A stretch of 64,000 nucleotides of DNA, taken from positions 4,858 to 68,857 of the forward strand of contig CBDBGT010000007.1 in the NCBI GenBank assembly GCA_965205365.1, in the 5' to 3' direction. The notes beneath the pieces were generated by a model that worked only from the letters and a program-made list of their open reading frames with translations, was not told where the DNA came from and made no database searches. Origin of the DNA: JALZUR01 sp965205365 (GTDB taxonomy: Bacteria > Bdellovibrionota > Bdellovibrionia > Bdellovibrionales > UBA1609). The translations under genes were made by a program, and so were the position numbers. This document shows positions 1 to 9,382 of the stretch, in pieces (position 1 is the first letter of the stretch; the number at the start of each line of letters is the position of its first letter).

Positions 1-476
1 TCTTTACAGGCTTTCTTTTCCCCAGGCGCTACACAAATATTATTTATATCAATGGGTGAAGCATGAAAAGGAACAGGTTTATTACTATCGTTTTCACAGA
101 AACAAAACATCACCCCGTTTAAACCATTAGTAGTACCAGCAGGGCATTGGCGTAGTGGCATTTTACAATACCACCGTCCTGGAGGTCCTGGTGCTTGAGT
201 CAGTTCACCTCCATGTACATCACAAGCTCTTTTGTCTCCTGGGCTAAACCCTAAATAATCTGTACCACTATTTTCAAAACTACTAAAACTTGTTTGTCCT
301 ATGGAGCGTTGACGTTTTTCATCATAAGTTAAACCAGGAACCTCTAAGCTTTCTCCTCTAGTGCTTTGTAAATTATGAGAAATTTCTTTATCTGTATTTG
401 GAGGAGGCGCTGCAAATCCAGTCTGAAAAGACGTTAAATAAATCAAGAGCAAAAGCCCAATAAAATTTTTTATCAT
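1..476 (-). CDS. Exported Cys-rich protein, C-terminus beyond window
   Basis: The reading frame starts at the ATG at 476 and stays open to the left edge, so only about 158 N-terminal residues are visible. Residues 1-22 form a signal peptide (MIKNFIGLLLLIYLTSF, then an Ala-type cleavage region), so the product is probably periplasmic or surface-exposed. The mature part is rich in Gly and Pro and contains several cysteines (RACD, WYCK, RQCP, FCFCE, NICV, KACK) that suggest disulfides. I do not recognise a family. The style resembles the exported Cys-rich proteins further along this window. The function is unknown. Confidence 0.6.
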   Translation of the reverse strand, partial: MIKNFIGLLLLIYLTSFQTGFAAPPPNTDKEISHNLQSTRGESLEVPGLTYDEKRQRSIGQTSFSSFENSGTDYLGFSPGDKRACDVHGGELTQAPGPPGRWYCKMPLRQCPAGTTNGLNGVMFCFCENDSNKPVPFHASPIDINNICVAPGEKKACK

Positions 477-658
477 GGAGCCTTATCGGTAAAAAATTAA
501 ACAAATTTAGTATTTTGTTTAATTAATATTTAGATTATTAATAATTAATAATTTTGTTTTTAAAAAAGTGTCTTATAATAATACAATTATAAAACTTAAA
601 CTTAAAGGCCATTTAAAAAAAACCTTGCTTAACTAAAGTATCCGCCACTGCTCTACTA

Positions 659-1715
659 ACCTGAGTTCGGCGTTACATTCTTTATAAAATAAGTGTTTAA
701 AGTTTTTGACGCCCTTTGCAATCCCAGAAAACAAAAAAAGCCATAAAATCCTTAGTTCAAACAAAAACGCCAATGACGGCAATTTTAAAAAGGAATTTTA
801 TGACTCAAGATAAGCTTACCACTGTTTTTTGCGCTGTCGATGATTTTTGTATGCATTATGAAAATGTTTATAAAAAACAAGCCTTAGAAAATCGAAAGCC
901 TTTTAGAGGTACGCCCTCAAATCTAGCAATAAGTGAAGTTATATCAATTTTAATTCTATTTCACCCATCTGGATTTAGAACCTTCAAGCAATTCTATCTA
1001 CACTTGAGAGTTTATCACAAAGGGGACTTCCCTTATTTGGTGAGCTACACAAGATTTGTAGAGCTTATCCCCTCAGCACTCATACCTCTTTGTTCTTTTT
1101 TAAAATCACGGTTTGTAAAGTCAACAGGAATCAATTTTATCGACTCTACACCTCTGAGAGTATGTAGAAATAAACGCATTAAAAGGAATAAAGTTTTCAA
1201 AGACATAGCTGCAGTTGGAAAGTCTACAATGGGTTGGTTTTTTGGATTTAAACTTCACATTGTCACCAATGAGTTTGGCCATTTGTTATCTGCACAGATT
1301 ACAGCTGGCAATGTTGATGACAGAAAACCTGTTCCTAAGTTGGCAGAGGGTTTATGGGGAAAGCTGTTTGCTGATAAAGGTTATATTTCAAAAAAGTTAT
1401 TTAATGAGCTTTTTGAAAATGGGGTCAAACTGATCACTTCCGTCAGAAAAGGCATGAAGAATAGGTTGATGGAAATGGAGGATAAAATTCTTTTACGAAA
1501 GCGCTCAGTTATTGAGACCATAAATGATCAGCTTAAAAATATTTCTCAAGTAGAGCACTCTAGACACCGTAGTCCTACAAACGCCATGGTTAATATAATT
1601 GCAGGGCTTGTAGCGTATACATTTCAAGAAAAAAAACCAAGAATCAACTGGAGCGCAGAAGAACAAAAATTGATAAACACCGCTCTGATAGTAGCTTAGA
1701 TCGCCGAACTCAGGT
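659..1715 (+). mobile_element. IS982-family insertion sequence, type A, copy 1
   Basis: A complete 1,057-bp element with 14-bp perfect terminal inverted repeats (ACCTGAGTTCGGCG at the left, its complement at the right). The ends begin with ACC, as in the IS982 family. It is flanked by a 5-bp direct repeat, TACTA (654-658 and 1716-1720), the expected target duplication. It carries one transposase gene. A second full copy and a split copy lie at 16.2-18.4 kb. Confidence 0.92.
800..1699 (+). CDS. IS982-family transposase
   Basis: DDE transposase of 299 residues, the normal family length. I chose the ATG at 800 because AAAAAGGA lies just upstream; an in-frame TTG at 716 would add a poorly conserved leader. 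Family features are the N-terminal VDDFC, the FIDSTPLRVC segment, GKSTMGWFFGFKLH, NVDDRKPV, FADKGYIS and the C-terminal IETINDQLKN and EHSRHRSP blocks. No frameshift or internal stop is present, so it may be active. It differs from the copy at 16.4 kb by two residues (Ser to Cys in FHPSGF and Val to Ala). Confidence 0.93.
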   Translation: MTQDKLTTVFCAVDDFCMHYENVYKKQALENRKPFRGTPSNLAISEVISILILFHPSGFRTFKQFYLHLRVYHKGDFPYLVSYTRFVELIPSALIPLCSFLKSRFVKSTGINFIDSTPLRVCRNKRIKRNKVFKDIAAVGKSTMGWFFGFKLHIVTNEFGHLLSAQITAGNVDDRKPVPKLAEGLWGKLFADKGYISKKLFNELFENGVKLITSVRKGMKNRLMEMEDKILLRKRSVIETINDQLKNISQVEHSRHRSPTNAMVNIIAGLVAYTFQEKKPRINWSAEEQKLINTALIVA

Positions 1716-2133
1716 TACTAATACAACTTTTTAGTAACACTTTAATGAAAACTTTGTGTTTAAAAAAAAATTATTTTCTAAACTAAAGGCTTTAAGAAAA
1801 TAGAGTCTTAAATGATTTTTGAAAAAAAAATTTAATGAAAAAAAAGCCTAAACTTAATCTTTTTAGACCTAAACCAGGACTAAAGGTTAAATTTAAAAAG
1901 TATTTAGGTTTCAGAGCCTATCCAATGGGACAAAACTAGCTTTAAATCTTTATGTCCATTGCCATCAACAGTAATATTAAGAATACCACCAAATTCTAAA
2001 AATGAGACAAACTTCATAAGTTCCAGTTTATCCGATATTTAGTTTCTAGGGTGATACCAGAGAATTGATTACGATTTAGAGATCATAGTTTAAAAGCAGT
2101 AAGATGTTTTGTGTATCTATTCATAAAAGCTAT
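1716..2133. other. Non-coding stretch with a possible gene remnant
   Basis: No intact gene is visible. A 37-codon minus-strand reading frame (1904-2017) contains FLEFGGILNITVDGNGH followed by KDLKL. This faintly resembles the HFGVNVDSKGAP...GLKDLNV part of the DUF366 gene next door and could be a relic of a duplicated C-terminus. The similarity is weak and judged by eye. The rest is AT-rich with no hairpin terminator that I trust. Confidence 0.25.
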
Positions 2134-2685
2134 TTAAACCGATTTAACTTTAAAAGACCCTTGATAAATATCATTAAGCTCTTCCTTAAACTTTTTTAAA
2201 CACAAGGTTATAAAAGCCACAGGATCAACGTTTAAATCTTTAAGTCCAATTGCTGCTACTGGGGCTCCTTTAGAATCCACATTTACACCAAAATGAATTA
2301 AACTCGACAATGAGCTTACTGTTGCAATGGAGACGTTAAGTTTTTTACCGTCACAATAAACATCATCACCTTTTCTTAAAAAACTCTTATTTGTAAGTGA
2401 GACTAAAATATCAATTACTATTTCTGCCATTATTCTTTGAACACAAATACCAAAAAAAATATCTTTATGAAAAAATTCACATAGAAAATGAACCATTTTT
2501 TTTGATTTTATAAAATCATTTTTCAAACGGTCTTTAGCATCAACTAAATCATCTGTTTTAACATCACAAGGCCCTATCCACGATAAAACCCCATCACCTT
2601 TTAAGCCATACTCATATAAAAACAGTGATCTTAATTGTGGCCCTGTATAGGCAAGCTCTTGAGTTAAAAATTTAGTACTAATCAT
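2134..2685 (-). CDS. DUF366 family protein
   Basis: A 183-residue cytoplasmic protein matching what I recall of the DUF366 family. Features are a YCDGKKLNVSIATVS core around residues 110-124, SSLIHFGVNV, and GLKDLNVDPVAF. The biochemical function is unknown. The start ATG overlaps the queC stop by 4 nt (ATGA), so the two are translationally coupled, and it is the last gene of the operon that begins with queA. That placement makes a link to 7-deazaguanine metabolism plausible, but this is inference from context only. No membrane segment or signal peptide is seen. Confidence 0.65.
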   Translation of the reverse strand: MISTKFLTQELAYTGPQLRSLFLYEYGLKGDGVLSWIGPCDVKTDDLVDAKDRLKNDFIKSKKMVHFLCEFFHKDIFFGICVQRIMAEIVIDILVSLTNKSFLRKGDDVYCDGKKLNVSIATVSSLSSLIHFGVNVDSKGAPVAAIGLKDLNVDPVAFITLCLKKFKEELNDIYQGSFKVKSV

Positions 2686-3338
2686 AGCCCACTTTCTTTT
2701 CTTGCACGCAAATATCTTTTACAAGATTCACAAACTCCACAAATCTCTTCCCTGTTTGTATAACAGGGCCATAATTTTTGAAAATTTATATCAAGCTTCT
2801 TACCAAGCTTCACAATATCAACTTTTCTAAGACCCACTATTGGACTCACCACTCTAACAAGACCTCTTGTGGAAGACTCTAAGGCTTTATTCGTGTCATT
2901 AATAAAATCTTTAGAATTATCTGAAAATGTCTGAGCCTCTTCTAAATTAAAACCTAAAACAATATGGTTAATTTTCTTAGCTTCAGCAATTGATGCTGCG
3001 GCATTAATGAAAAGACCATTTCTATTAGGAACCCATACAGCTTTTGCCGTATTTTTTAAAGCCTCCACACTGTTCATGTCTACAGTATCCCCTTGTGGAA
3101 TTAAATTCTCAGCTTTATTTAGCGCTGAACTAGACACTTTTCCTAAAAACTCTAAATTAATTTCTAAAAAACTTGCTCCAACTAAACCTGCAAAGTACCT
3201 AGATGCTTTTCTTTCTTTTTCCAATGCTTTTTGACCGTAATTAAAAAACACAGCATCAATTGATTTGTATTCTCTTTCCGCCCATAAAAGCGACACCGTA
3301 GAGTCTAGTCCACCACTTAAACAGATTAGAGCTTTCAT
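2682..3338 (-). CDS. queC: 7-cyano-7-deazaguanine (preQ0) synthase QueC
   Basis: ATP-dependent ligase that converts 7-carboxy-7-deazaguanine and ammonia to preQ0 in queuosine synthesis. The 218-residue product has the PP-loop SGGLDST at residues 8-14 near the N-terminus, the VWVPNRNGLF block, and the C-terminal zinc-binding cysteines WPC...CGVCESC. Length is typical. Its ATG overlaps the recJ stop by one base (TAATG), and its own stop overlaps the DUF366 gene. It shares an operon with queA and tgt, which act later in the same pathway. Confidence 0.93.
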   Translation of the reverse strand: MKALICLSGGLDSTVSLLWAEREYKSIDAVFFNYGQKALEKERKASRYFAGLVGASFLEINLEFLGKVSSSALNKAENLIPQGDTVDMNSVEALKNTAKAVWVPNRNGLFINAAASIAEAKKINHIVLGFNLEEAQTFSDNSKDFINDTNKALESSTRGLVRVVSPIVGLRKVDIVKLGKKLDINFQKLWPCYTNREEICGVCESCKRYLRARKESGL

Positions 3339-5089
3339 TAAACTTCACCCTCAAAATTCAGCCCACCACTAACCTCAACCTCATGGATTAAAAGCTGTAG
3401 TGTTTCTATGTTTTGAAAAAAATTAATATTCGGATTTACATAAAAATTAAACTTATAGTTTACATAGTTTTTAGACTCTATCATTAAGGCCACTTCATGA
3501 TCTTTTTGCGGTGAGAACCACAGCACATCAAAGGTTTTTCCTTTTTTATCAGACACTAAGATTTTATAGTGTTTATCTTTTAGTTTTCTAACCAAGACTA
3601 TTTCAAGATCTAAGATTTTAAAAATAGGCTGTTCAAAACCAATGCCAAAGGGCTCTAAATACCTTAACCAGTTTAAAAAACTCTGATTAAGCTCTCCTAA
3701 ATAAACTTCACAATCATACTCAACCCCAAACCCAGTGTTAACTTCTTTTGTAAAAAAACTCTCCAAATACATACTCAGTTCATTCTTAAACTGAGTAGCC
3801 TTTATAAGCTCAAGTTCAAAACCTGCTGCTTGAGCATGACCACCAAATTGAATTAAACTTGGACAAGAAAACATCATCTCTTTTAACGACAACTCTGTGT
3901 TACCCGGAAGCCTTGCACTCCCAACAACCTGTCCATTCTTTAAAATATTTCCTATAAAAGCTGGAACACCATATTCTTCAACTAGTCTTGTTGCAATAAG
4001 CCCTCGTACTCCTGGATGAATATCTTTTGAAACAAAAAAGCAAAGATTTTTAGGAGGGTGTTTTTTAAAATAATCAGTGGCTTTTTTAAGATCCTCTTTT
4101 AAAGACTGCACTCTTTTTTCATTAACTAAAAAAGCTTTTGATACTAGCTTTTCAGCCTCTTGTTTATTTTCTTCAATTAAAATGGCTGTTGGCCTTAGCT
4201 CTGTATCTAAACGCGATAATGCATTTAACTTTGGAGCAATTTTAAAACCAATATCACTTGAGTTAATGTGCTTTCCTACTAGTTCACACCTAGCTTTTAA
4301 AGCCTGTAACCCTGGCCTTAAGCTAGTAGAAAACCTTTTAAGCCCTTTTTTAACCAACACTCTATTTTCTTTAATTAACGGCACCATATCCGTAAGGGTT
4401 CCAATAACAAATAAATCCAATAACGAGTCTAAACTAAACCCTGGTTTAATCCTTTCATTTAAATTTTTTAAATGCTTGGCAAAACCATAAACCAGATAAA
4501 AAGCAACCCCTGCACCACACAAATGCCCAAGACCAGATGTGCATTCTTTTGTATTGGGGTTAACAATAGTAAGTGCTTGTGGAAGTGTGGCGTCGGGTAA
4601 ATGGTGATCTGTTAAAATAACATCAACACCCTGTTCTTTAGAGTACAGACAAGTTTCATGGGAGGTTATACCCACATCCACAGTTATAATGAGGCTCACG
4701 CCTTTTTCTTTAAGGCTGTCCACCCCTGCCTTATGAAATCCATACCCTTGTGTTAGACGCCTTGGTTGATATATTTGAATGTTCTTAAAACCAAGTTGCC
4801 CAAGGCCGTCAAATAAAATCGCTGCCGCCGAAGAACCATCTAAATCATAATCACAATAAACCCCTAGACTTTCATTATCCTTATAAGCCTTAAAAAGCCT
4901 TGCACAAGCCTTATCCATACCATTTAAAACAAATGGTGATTTAATATCTGTCATAGATGGGTTTAAAAACTCAAGTTGATCTTCTTGATTTAAAAAACCC
5001 TTGGCTTTTAAAAGCCTAGATATAAGCTCAGGAATATAGGTTCCAGTTGATCTATGTGTTTGCATATTCTGCTCAACCTGTTTTTTCAA
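3338..5089 (-). CDS. recJ: Single-stranded-DNA exonuclease RecJ
   Basis: A 5'-3' ssDNA exonuclease used in recombination and mismatch repair. The 583-residue protein has the DHH phosphoesterase motifs: DYDLDGSSAA (about 80-89), the DVGITSHE motif, LTDHHLPD, and NPN with the following GLGHLCGAGVA. The DHHA1 domain shows SARLPGN and FGGHAQAAGFEL. The start appears to be TTG at 5089, with AGGAGAGG six bases upstream; the next in-frame ATG (residue 9) is an alternative. It lies 21 bp after secF in the same operon, an unusual pairing with protein export genes. Confidence 0.93.
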   Translation of the reverse strand: MKKQVEQNMQTHRSTGTYIPELISRLLKAKGFLNQEDQLEFLNPSMTDIKSPFVLNGMDKACARLFKAYKDNESLGVYCDYDLDGSSAAAILFDGLGQLGFKNIQIYQPRRLTQGYGFHKAGVDSLKEKGVSLIITVDVGITSHETCLYSKEQGVDVILTDHHLPDATLPQALTIVNPNTKECTSGLGHLCGAGVAFYLVYGFAKHLKNLNERIKPGFSLDSLLDLFVIGTLTDMVPLIKENRVLVKKGLKRFSTSLRPGLQALKARCELVGKHINSSDIGFKIAPKLNALSRLDTELRPTAILIEENKQEAEKLVSKAFLVNEKRVQSLKEDLKKATDYFKKHPPKNLCFFVSKDIHPGVRGLIATRLVEEYGVPAFIGNILKNGQVVGSARLPGNTELSLKEMMFSCPSLIQFGGHAQAAGFELELIKATQFKNELSMYLESFFTKEVNTGFGVEYDCEVYLGELNQSFLNWLRYLEPFGIGFEQPIFKILDLEIVLVRKLKDKHYKILVSDKKGKTFDVLWFSPQKDHEVALMIESKNYVNYKFNFYVNPNINFFQNIETLQLLIHEVEVSGGLNFEGEV

Positions 5090-5110
5090 CTGTTGCCTCT
5101 CCTAAAGATA

Positions 5111-6028
5111 TTAACCTTTAGATGAAATTAATTTATCAAAGAAAATAGTTAGCGGTGAAGCTACGTAAATTGAACTATAGGTTCCCACAACAACACCAAT
5201 GGCTAATGTAAACGCTAAATCTTTAATGACGCCAGTTCCTACAAAATACAAACACCCAATGGCAATTAACGTGGTGACAGATGTTAATACTGTTCTAGAT
5301 AAAACATCGTTAATGGACCTATTTACTATGAGCTCCAAGGTTTTTTGCTTAAAGCGTGGAATATTCTCCCTAACCCTATCAAAGTTCACAATGGTGTCAT
5401 TTAAGGAGTAGCCAATAATAGTTAAAATGGCCGCTAAAGTTTGAACATTCACTTCTTTACCTAAAAAAGAAAATATTCCTAATGTAATAATAGCATCATG
5501 AAACAAGCAAATCACAGCACCTGGGGCAAACTGATAATCAAACCTAAAGCCCACATAAATAAGAATCATAATTAGAGAGTAAAAAATAGCAAGCATTCCA
5601 TTTGCTCTAAGTTCAGCACCAATTTGTGGACCAACAGAGTTTACTCTTCTTAATTCTACTCCATTATATTTTTCCTTTAAACCTGTGGTAATTTTTTTAA
5701 CAGCCTTATTAACCAAAGCTGTTGTCTTAGCTTGTGTTGCTCCTTTAACGGACTCTGTTCTAATCAAAAACTCATTGTCCTTTCCAAAAGATTGGACTGA
5801 AGCTTTCTCAAGCCCTAAACTCTTTACTAAGCTCCTAATATCATCAGCTTTAACCTCTCCACTAAACTTCACCTGAACTTCAGTTCCACCGGAAAAATCA
5901 ATTCCGTAATTAAAATTCTTTGTAAAAATTAAACCCAATGAAATAAGAACCAGTACTAAAGAAACTCCTCCAAAAATTGGAGCACTTCTCACAAATTCTA
6001 TTTTCCCTCTATCTAAATCTCTTCTCAT
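5111..6028 (-). CDS. secF: Protein translocase subunit SecF
   Basis: Inner-membrane partner of SecD that helps release exported proteins using the proton-motive force. At 305 residues it has the first membrane span at about 20-38, the family motif YGIDFSGGTEVQVKF in the periplasmic loop start, and five C-terminal spans. These include the conserved IGYSLNDTIVNFDRVREN block around residues 205-222. GAGG lies before the ATG. It follows secD by 22 bp and the two act as a complex. Confidence 0.95.
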   Translation of the reverse strand: MRRDLDRGKIEFVRSAPIFGGVSLVLVLISLGLIFTKNFNYGIDFSGGTEVQVKFSGEVKADDIRSLVKSLGLEKASVQSFGKDNEFLIRTESVKGATQAKTTALVNKAVKKITTGLKEKYNGVELRRVNSVGPQIGAELRANGMLAIFYSLIMILIYVGFRFDYQFAPGAVICLFHDAIITLGIFSFLGKEVNVQTLAAILTIIGYSLNDTIVNFDRVRENIPRFKQKTLELIVNRSINDVLSRTVLTSVTTLIAIGCLYFVGTGVIKDLAFTLAIGVVVGTYSSIYVASPLTIFFDKLISSKG

Positions 6029-6050
6029 TTTAATATACCTCTTTTTAACC

Positions 6051-7763
6051 TTATGATCTTTTATTAGAAGGAAACAAACCTGTAAAACCGTTTAAAACCA
6101 ATACATCAACAACTGTTCTTGTTAAGAAAATCGCTGTAAACATGGAGGTCACAACACCCCAAACCAGAGTCACAGCAAAACCTTTAATTGGACCTGTTCC
6201 ATAAAACATAAGCACTAAACAAACCGCAGCAGTTGTAATGTTGGCATCAAAAATTGCTGAAAAAGCCTGGCTAAAACCCTCCCTAACCCCAGCTCTTAAA
6301 CCACTTCCTTTAAAAAGCTCTTCTTTAATACGCTCAAAAATAATAACATTTGCATCAACCGCCATACCCACTGTTAAAACAATTCCAGCAATACCGGGAA
6401 GAGTTAATGTAGCCCCTAAAGATGTTAAAATCGTTAAAATTAAAAAAATATTCATGGCCAAAGCAAAACCTGCAACAGCCCCTGCTAACCTATACCAACC
6501 TATCATAAAGATTAAAACACAGAGCAAGCCTAAAATCCCTGCTTTCTTACCTGCTTGGATACTATCTGCACCCAGTGTTGGCCCAACAGTTCTTTCCTCT
6601 AACTGTTCTAAAGCAGCCGGCAACGCTCCTGCTCTTAAGACATTTGTTAAAAACTCAGCTTCCTGCTGTATTTCCTGGCCTGTACCCAATGTAATTATAC
6701 CACCTTCTCTTAAACGACTTCCTATATTAGGAGCTGACATAACAACTTTATCTAAAATAATGGCCATTGGTTTATCTACATTGTCACCAGTAAGTTTTGC
6801 AAATTCAGCTCGCCCTTCACTTGCAACAGAGAAATTTACAACTGGTTGACCATATTCACCTACACCAACAAAGGCATCTGCAATTTTATCCCCTGAAAAC
6901 ACCACGTCGTTTTTAACAAGCATTGGGCTTTTGCCATCAGTGATTTCCATGACACTGCCTAATTTTTGAAAAACTAATTCCGTTTGAGCTGGAAGCTTTC
7001 CTTTTAAATCCTGATTAAGTCTTCTAACATAATCAATATACTTTAGCCCGCCCTCTTTCTTAGTTCCAACTGTATAACCACCAGCAGCCTCAGCTTCTTT
7101 AACTAACGTATTAAGCTGTGCAACAGTCATCTCACTTGACACAATCATCTTCTCTAAACGTGCAGCTCTATTAATAAGATCTTTTGCTTGCTGATAATCT
7201 TCTTCGTTAATACCTGGAAGTTGAACAACAATTCTTTCAGTTCCCTGAGCTGCAATGTATGGTTCAGAAACACCAAAAGAATCAATACGATTTCTAATAA
7301 CCTCAATTGCTTGAACAACAATTTGCTTTTTAGTTGAATTTATATAGGTTTCAAAATATTGAAATGTACTAGCTTCACTAGTGCTTGGTACCTTCTGTAA
7401 TACACCTGCGTAATACTGATTCACATATGAGTTTATGATACTTAAATTACCAGTAAGTTTAATTTTTGGATTCTTTTCATCTTTTTTAAATGAAATAGCA
7501 CTAACCGCTCCTGGGTTTTTGTTGTTGATCTCTTCTTTTAAAAGATCTCCAAGGCGATTTAGTTTTTCTCCAATAACACCTGGAGTGTCCACGCCTAAAA
7601 CTAAATGCAGCCCGCCCTGAATATCTAATCCGTAAACTAGAGATTGAGTGGGTAGCCACGCCGGCGCTTTGTCTTTAGAAACAAGATTCGGTGCAAAAAC
7701 ATATGCCGACACTAATATAATTGTTACAATAATTCCCATTCGTGTTTTAAGGCTTTTTATCAT
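6051..7763 (-). CDS. secD: Protein translocase subunit SecD
   Basis: Large subunit of the SecDF export motor. I chose the ATG at 7763 (570 residues) because GGAG sits six bases upstream; a TTG four codons earlier overlaps that ribosome site. It has an N-terminal membrane span, the LVYGLDIQGGLHLVLGVD motif (about 45-62), the P1-head motif VIRNRIDSFGVSEP, and a C-terminal six-span region. The C-terminal region contains GMAVDANVIIFERIKEE, which includes the conserved Asp used in proton transfer. It lies between yajC and secF, the classical order. Confidence 0.95.
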   Translation of the reverse strand: MIKSLKTRMGIIVTIILVSAYVFAPNLVSKDKAPAWLPTQSLVYGLDIQGGLHLVLGVDTPGVIGEKLNRLGDLLKEEINNKNPGAVSAISFKKDEKNPKIKLTGNLSIINSYVNQYYAGVLQKVPSTSEASTFQYFETYINSTKKQIVVQAIEVIRNRIDSFGVSEPYIAAQGTERIVVQLPGINEEDYQQAKDLINRAARLEKMIVSSEMTVAQLNTLVKEAEAAGGYTVGTKKEGGLKYIDYVRRLNQDLKGKLPAQTELVFQKLGSVMEITDGKSPMLVKNDVVFSGDKIADAFVGVGEYGQPVVNFSVASEGRAEFAKLTGDNVDKPMAIILDKVVMSAPNIGSRLREGGIITLGTGQEIQQEAEFLTNVLRAGALPAALEQLEERTVGPTLGADSIQAGKKAGILGLLCVLIFMIGWYRLAGAVAGFALAMNIFLILTILTSLGATLTLPGIAGIVLTVGMAVDANVIIFERIKEELFKGSGLRAGVREGFSQAFSAIFDANITTAAVCLVLMFYGTGPIKGFAVTLVWGVVTSMFTAIFLTRTVVDVLVLNGFTGLFPSNKRS

Positions 7764-7826
7764 TTTTTTCTCCAAAAGGACTTGTTCATCTTAGCTAGTT
7801 ACTTTTTTTTAAACTCTTATAAAAAT

Positions 7827-8171
7827 TTACTTACCTGTGTCTTCAGCAGCACTACTCATTATATGAGACTTCATAACTTTAAAACGTGTATCTTCTGACA
7901 CCTTTAAATCTACAAATCTTTCTCCAACCCCTACAATGGTGCCGAAGATCCCCCCTGCGGTCAAAACCTGATCACCCTTCTTTAAAGACTTTAAAAAATC
8001 CTTAGCCTCTTTTGCTTTTCTAGCCTGGGGTCGCAAAATTAAAAAATAAAAAACTAAGAACATTAGCGCAAAAGGAACCAACCCCATCCAACCCGGACCC
8101 TTACTAGCTTGTTGACCTACAGCCTCTTGTGCTTGAGCCACATTGATAAAAAAATTAATAAAATAAAACAT
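7827..8171 (-). CDS. yajC: Preprotein translocase accessory subunit YajC
   Basis: Small single-span membrane protein of the Sec holotranslocon. I chose the ATG at 8171 (114 residues), with TAGGAG six bases upstream; an in-frame TTG two codons earlier overlaps the spacer. One hydrophobic helix (LVPFALMFLVFYFLILRP) is followed by the family signature of a basic stretch and LKKGDQVLTAGGIFGTIVGV. It sits upstream of secD as in many proteobacteria. The N-terminal hydrophobic stretch before the main helix is slightly long. Confidence 0.92.
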   Translation of the reverse strand: MFYFINFFINVAQAQEAVGQQASKGPGWMGLVPFALMFLVFYFLILRPQARKAKEAKDFLKSLKKGDQVLTAGGIFGTIVGVGERFVDLKVSEDTRFKVMKSHIMSSAAEDTGK

Positions 8172-8245
8172 ACACAACTCCTAACTTCTTCATATTTTTA
8201 TTATAAAAACCGACACCTTAAAGCCATACAATGAATTTTTATATT

Positions 8246-9382
8246 TTATAAGCTAACAACTTGCGTTACTTTTTGAGTATAATACTCAACCCACCTGCCC
8301 TCTAATATAGCCCTTCGACACTGAGCTAACAGTTCTAGATAAAAGTGTAAGTTGTGTATAGTTAATAATTGTGCAGAAAGAACTTCTCCACAAATAAAAA
8401 GGTGTCTTAAGTAACTTCTACTATGATTTTGGCATGTGTAGCATTCACAATTTTCATCAAGTGGCCTAGAGTCTTCCTTGTTTTCAGACCTTTTAATATT
8501 CATCTCCCCATTATGCATAAAAACTTTACCGTTTCTTGCAACTCTGGTGGGCATGACACAGTCAAACATATCAATCCCTGCATTAATTGAATGCAAAAGA
8601 TCAATGGGCTTTCCCACCCCCATTAAGTACCTTGGTTTATTTTCAGGCATTTTAGGTGCTGTCTTTAAAAGCACTTCATACATACGCTCCATGGGCTCTC
8701 CAACAGAAAATCCACCAAGAGCATAACCAGGTAGATTAAACGAAGTAACTTGTTGTAAAGCTTGAAGTCTATGGGGAACACTTAAACCCCCTTGTATAAT
8801 TCCAAAAAGAAGAGAGTCTTTTCTTCTCATCTCCTCCTTACAAACCTTAAGCCACCTATAAGTGCGCCCCATGGCACTCTCTAACTCCTTTTTAGTACAC
8901 GGGTATGGGGGACACTCATCAAAAGCCATAATAATATCAGACCCTAGGTTCATTTGAATCTTCATACTTTCCTTAGGGCCAATAAAACACTTTCCTCCAT
9001 CAATATGACTTTTAAATGCAACACCTTCTTCTGAAACTTTTCTCAATGCTGCTAATGAAAAAACTTGAAAGCCACCACTGTCTGTTAAAATAGGCTTATC
9101 CCACCCCATAAACTTATGAAGTCCACCCATTTTTTTTATAAGATCATCCCCTGGACGCAAATGAAGATGATAAGTGTTTCCTAAAATAACTTGTGAGCCA
9201 ACATCCTTTAAGCCTTCATTGGTCATAGCCTTAACTGTGCCACAGGTTCCAACGGGCATAAAAATTGGAGTTTGAATATCACCGTGTGCTGTTGTTAGGA
9301 TTGCCGCCCTTGCACTTGCACTAGTAGCTTCGAGTTTAAAATTACCAATTTTCCCTTTAACGTTTTTAGCTATTTTTTCCAT
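8246..9382 (-). CDS. tgt: Queuine tRNA-ribosyltransferase Tgt
   Basis: Exchanges guanine 34 for preQ1 in tRNAs with GUN anticodons. The 378-residue enzyme shows the catalytic aspartate in LTDSGGFQVFSL, the nucleophile region GIDMFDCVMPTR, the active-site loop FGIIQGG and GYALGGFSVGE. The zinc site is CECYTC...H near the C-terminus. It overlaps queA by 13 bases. With queA (next step) and queC (earlier step) in the same transcript, this operon covers part of queuosine synthesis; the other steps are not in view. Confidence 0.95.
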   Translation of the reverse strand: MEKIAKNVKGKIGNFKLEATSASARAAILTTAHGDIQTPIFMPVGTCGTVKAMTNEGLKDVGSQVILGNTYHLHLRPGDDLIKKMGGLHKFMGWDKPILTDSGGFQVFSLAALRKVSEEGVAFKSHIDGGKCFIGPKESMKIQMNLGSDIIMAFDECPPYPCTKKELESAMGRTYRWLKVCKEEMRRKDSLLFGIIQGGLSVPHRLQALQQVTSFNLPGYALGGFSVGEPMERMYEVLLKTAPKMPENKPRYLMGVGKPIDLLHSINAGIDMFDCVMPTRVARNGKVFMHNGEMNIKRSENKEDSRPLDENCECYTCQNHSRSYLRHLFICGEVLSAQLLTIHNLHFYLELLAQCRRAILEGRWVEYYTQKVTQVVSL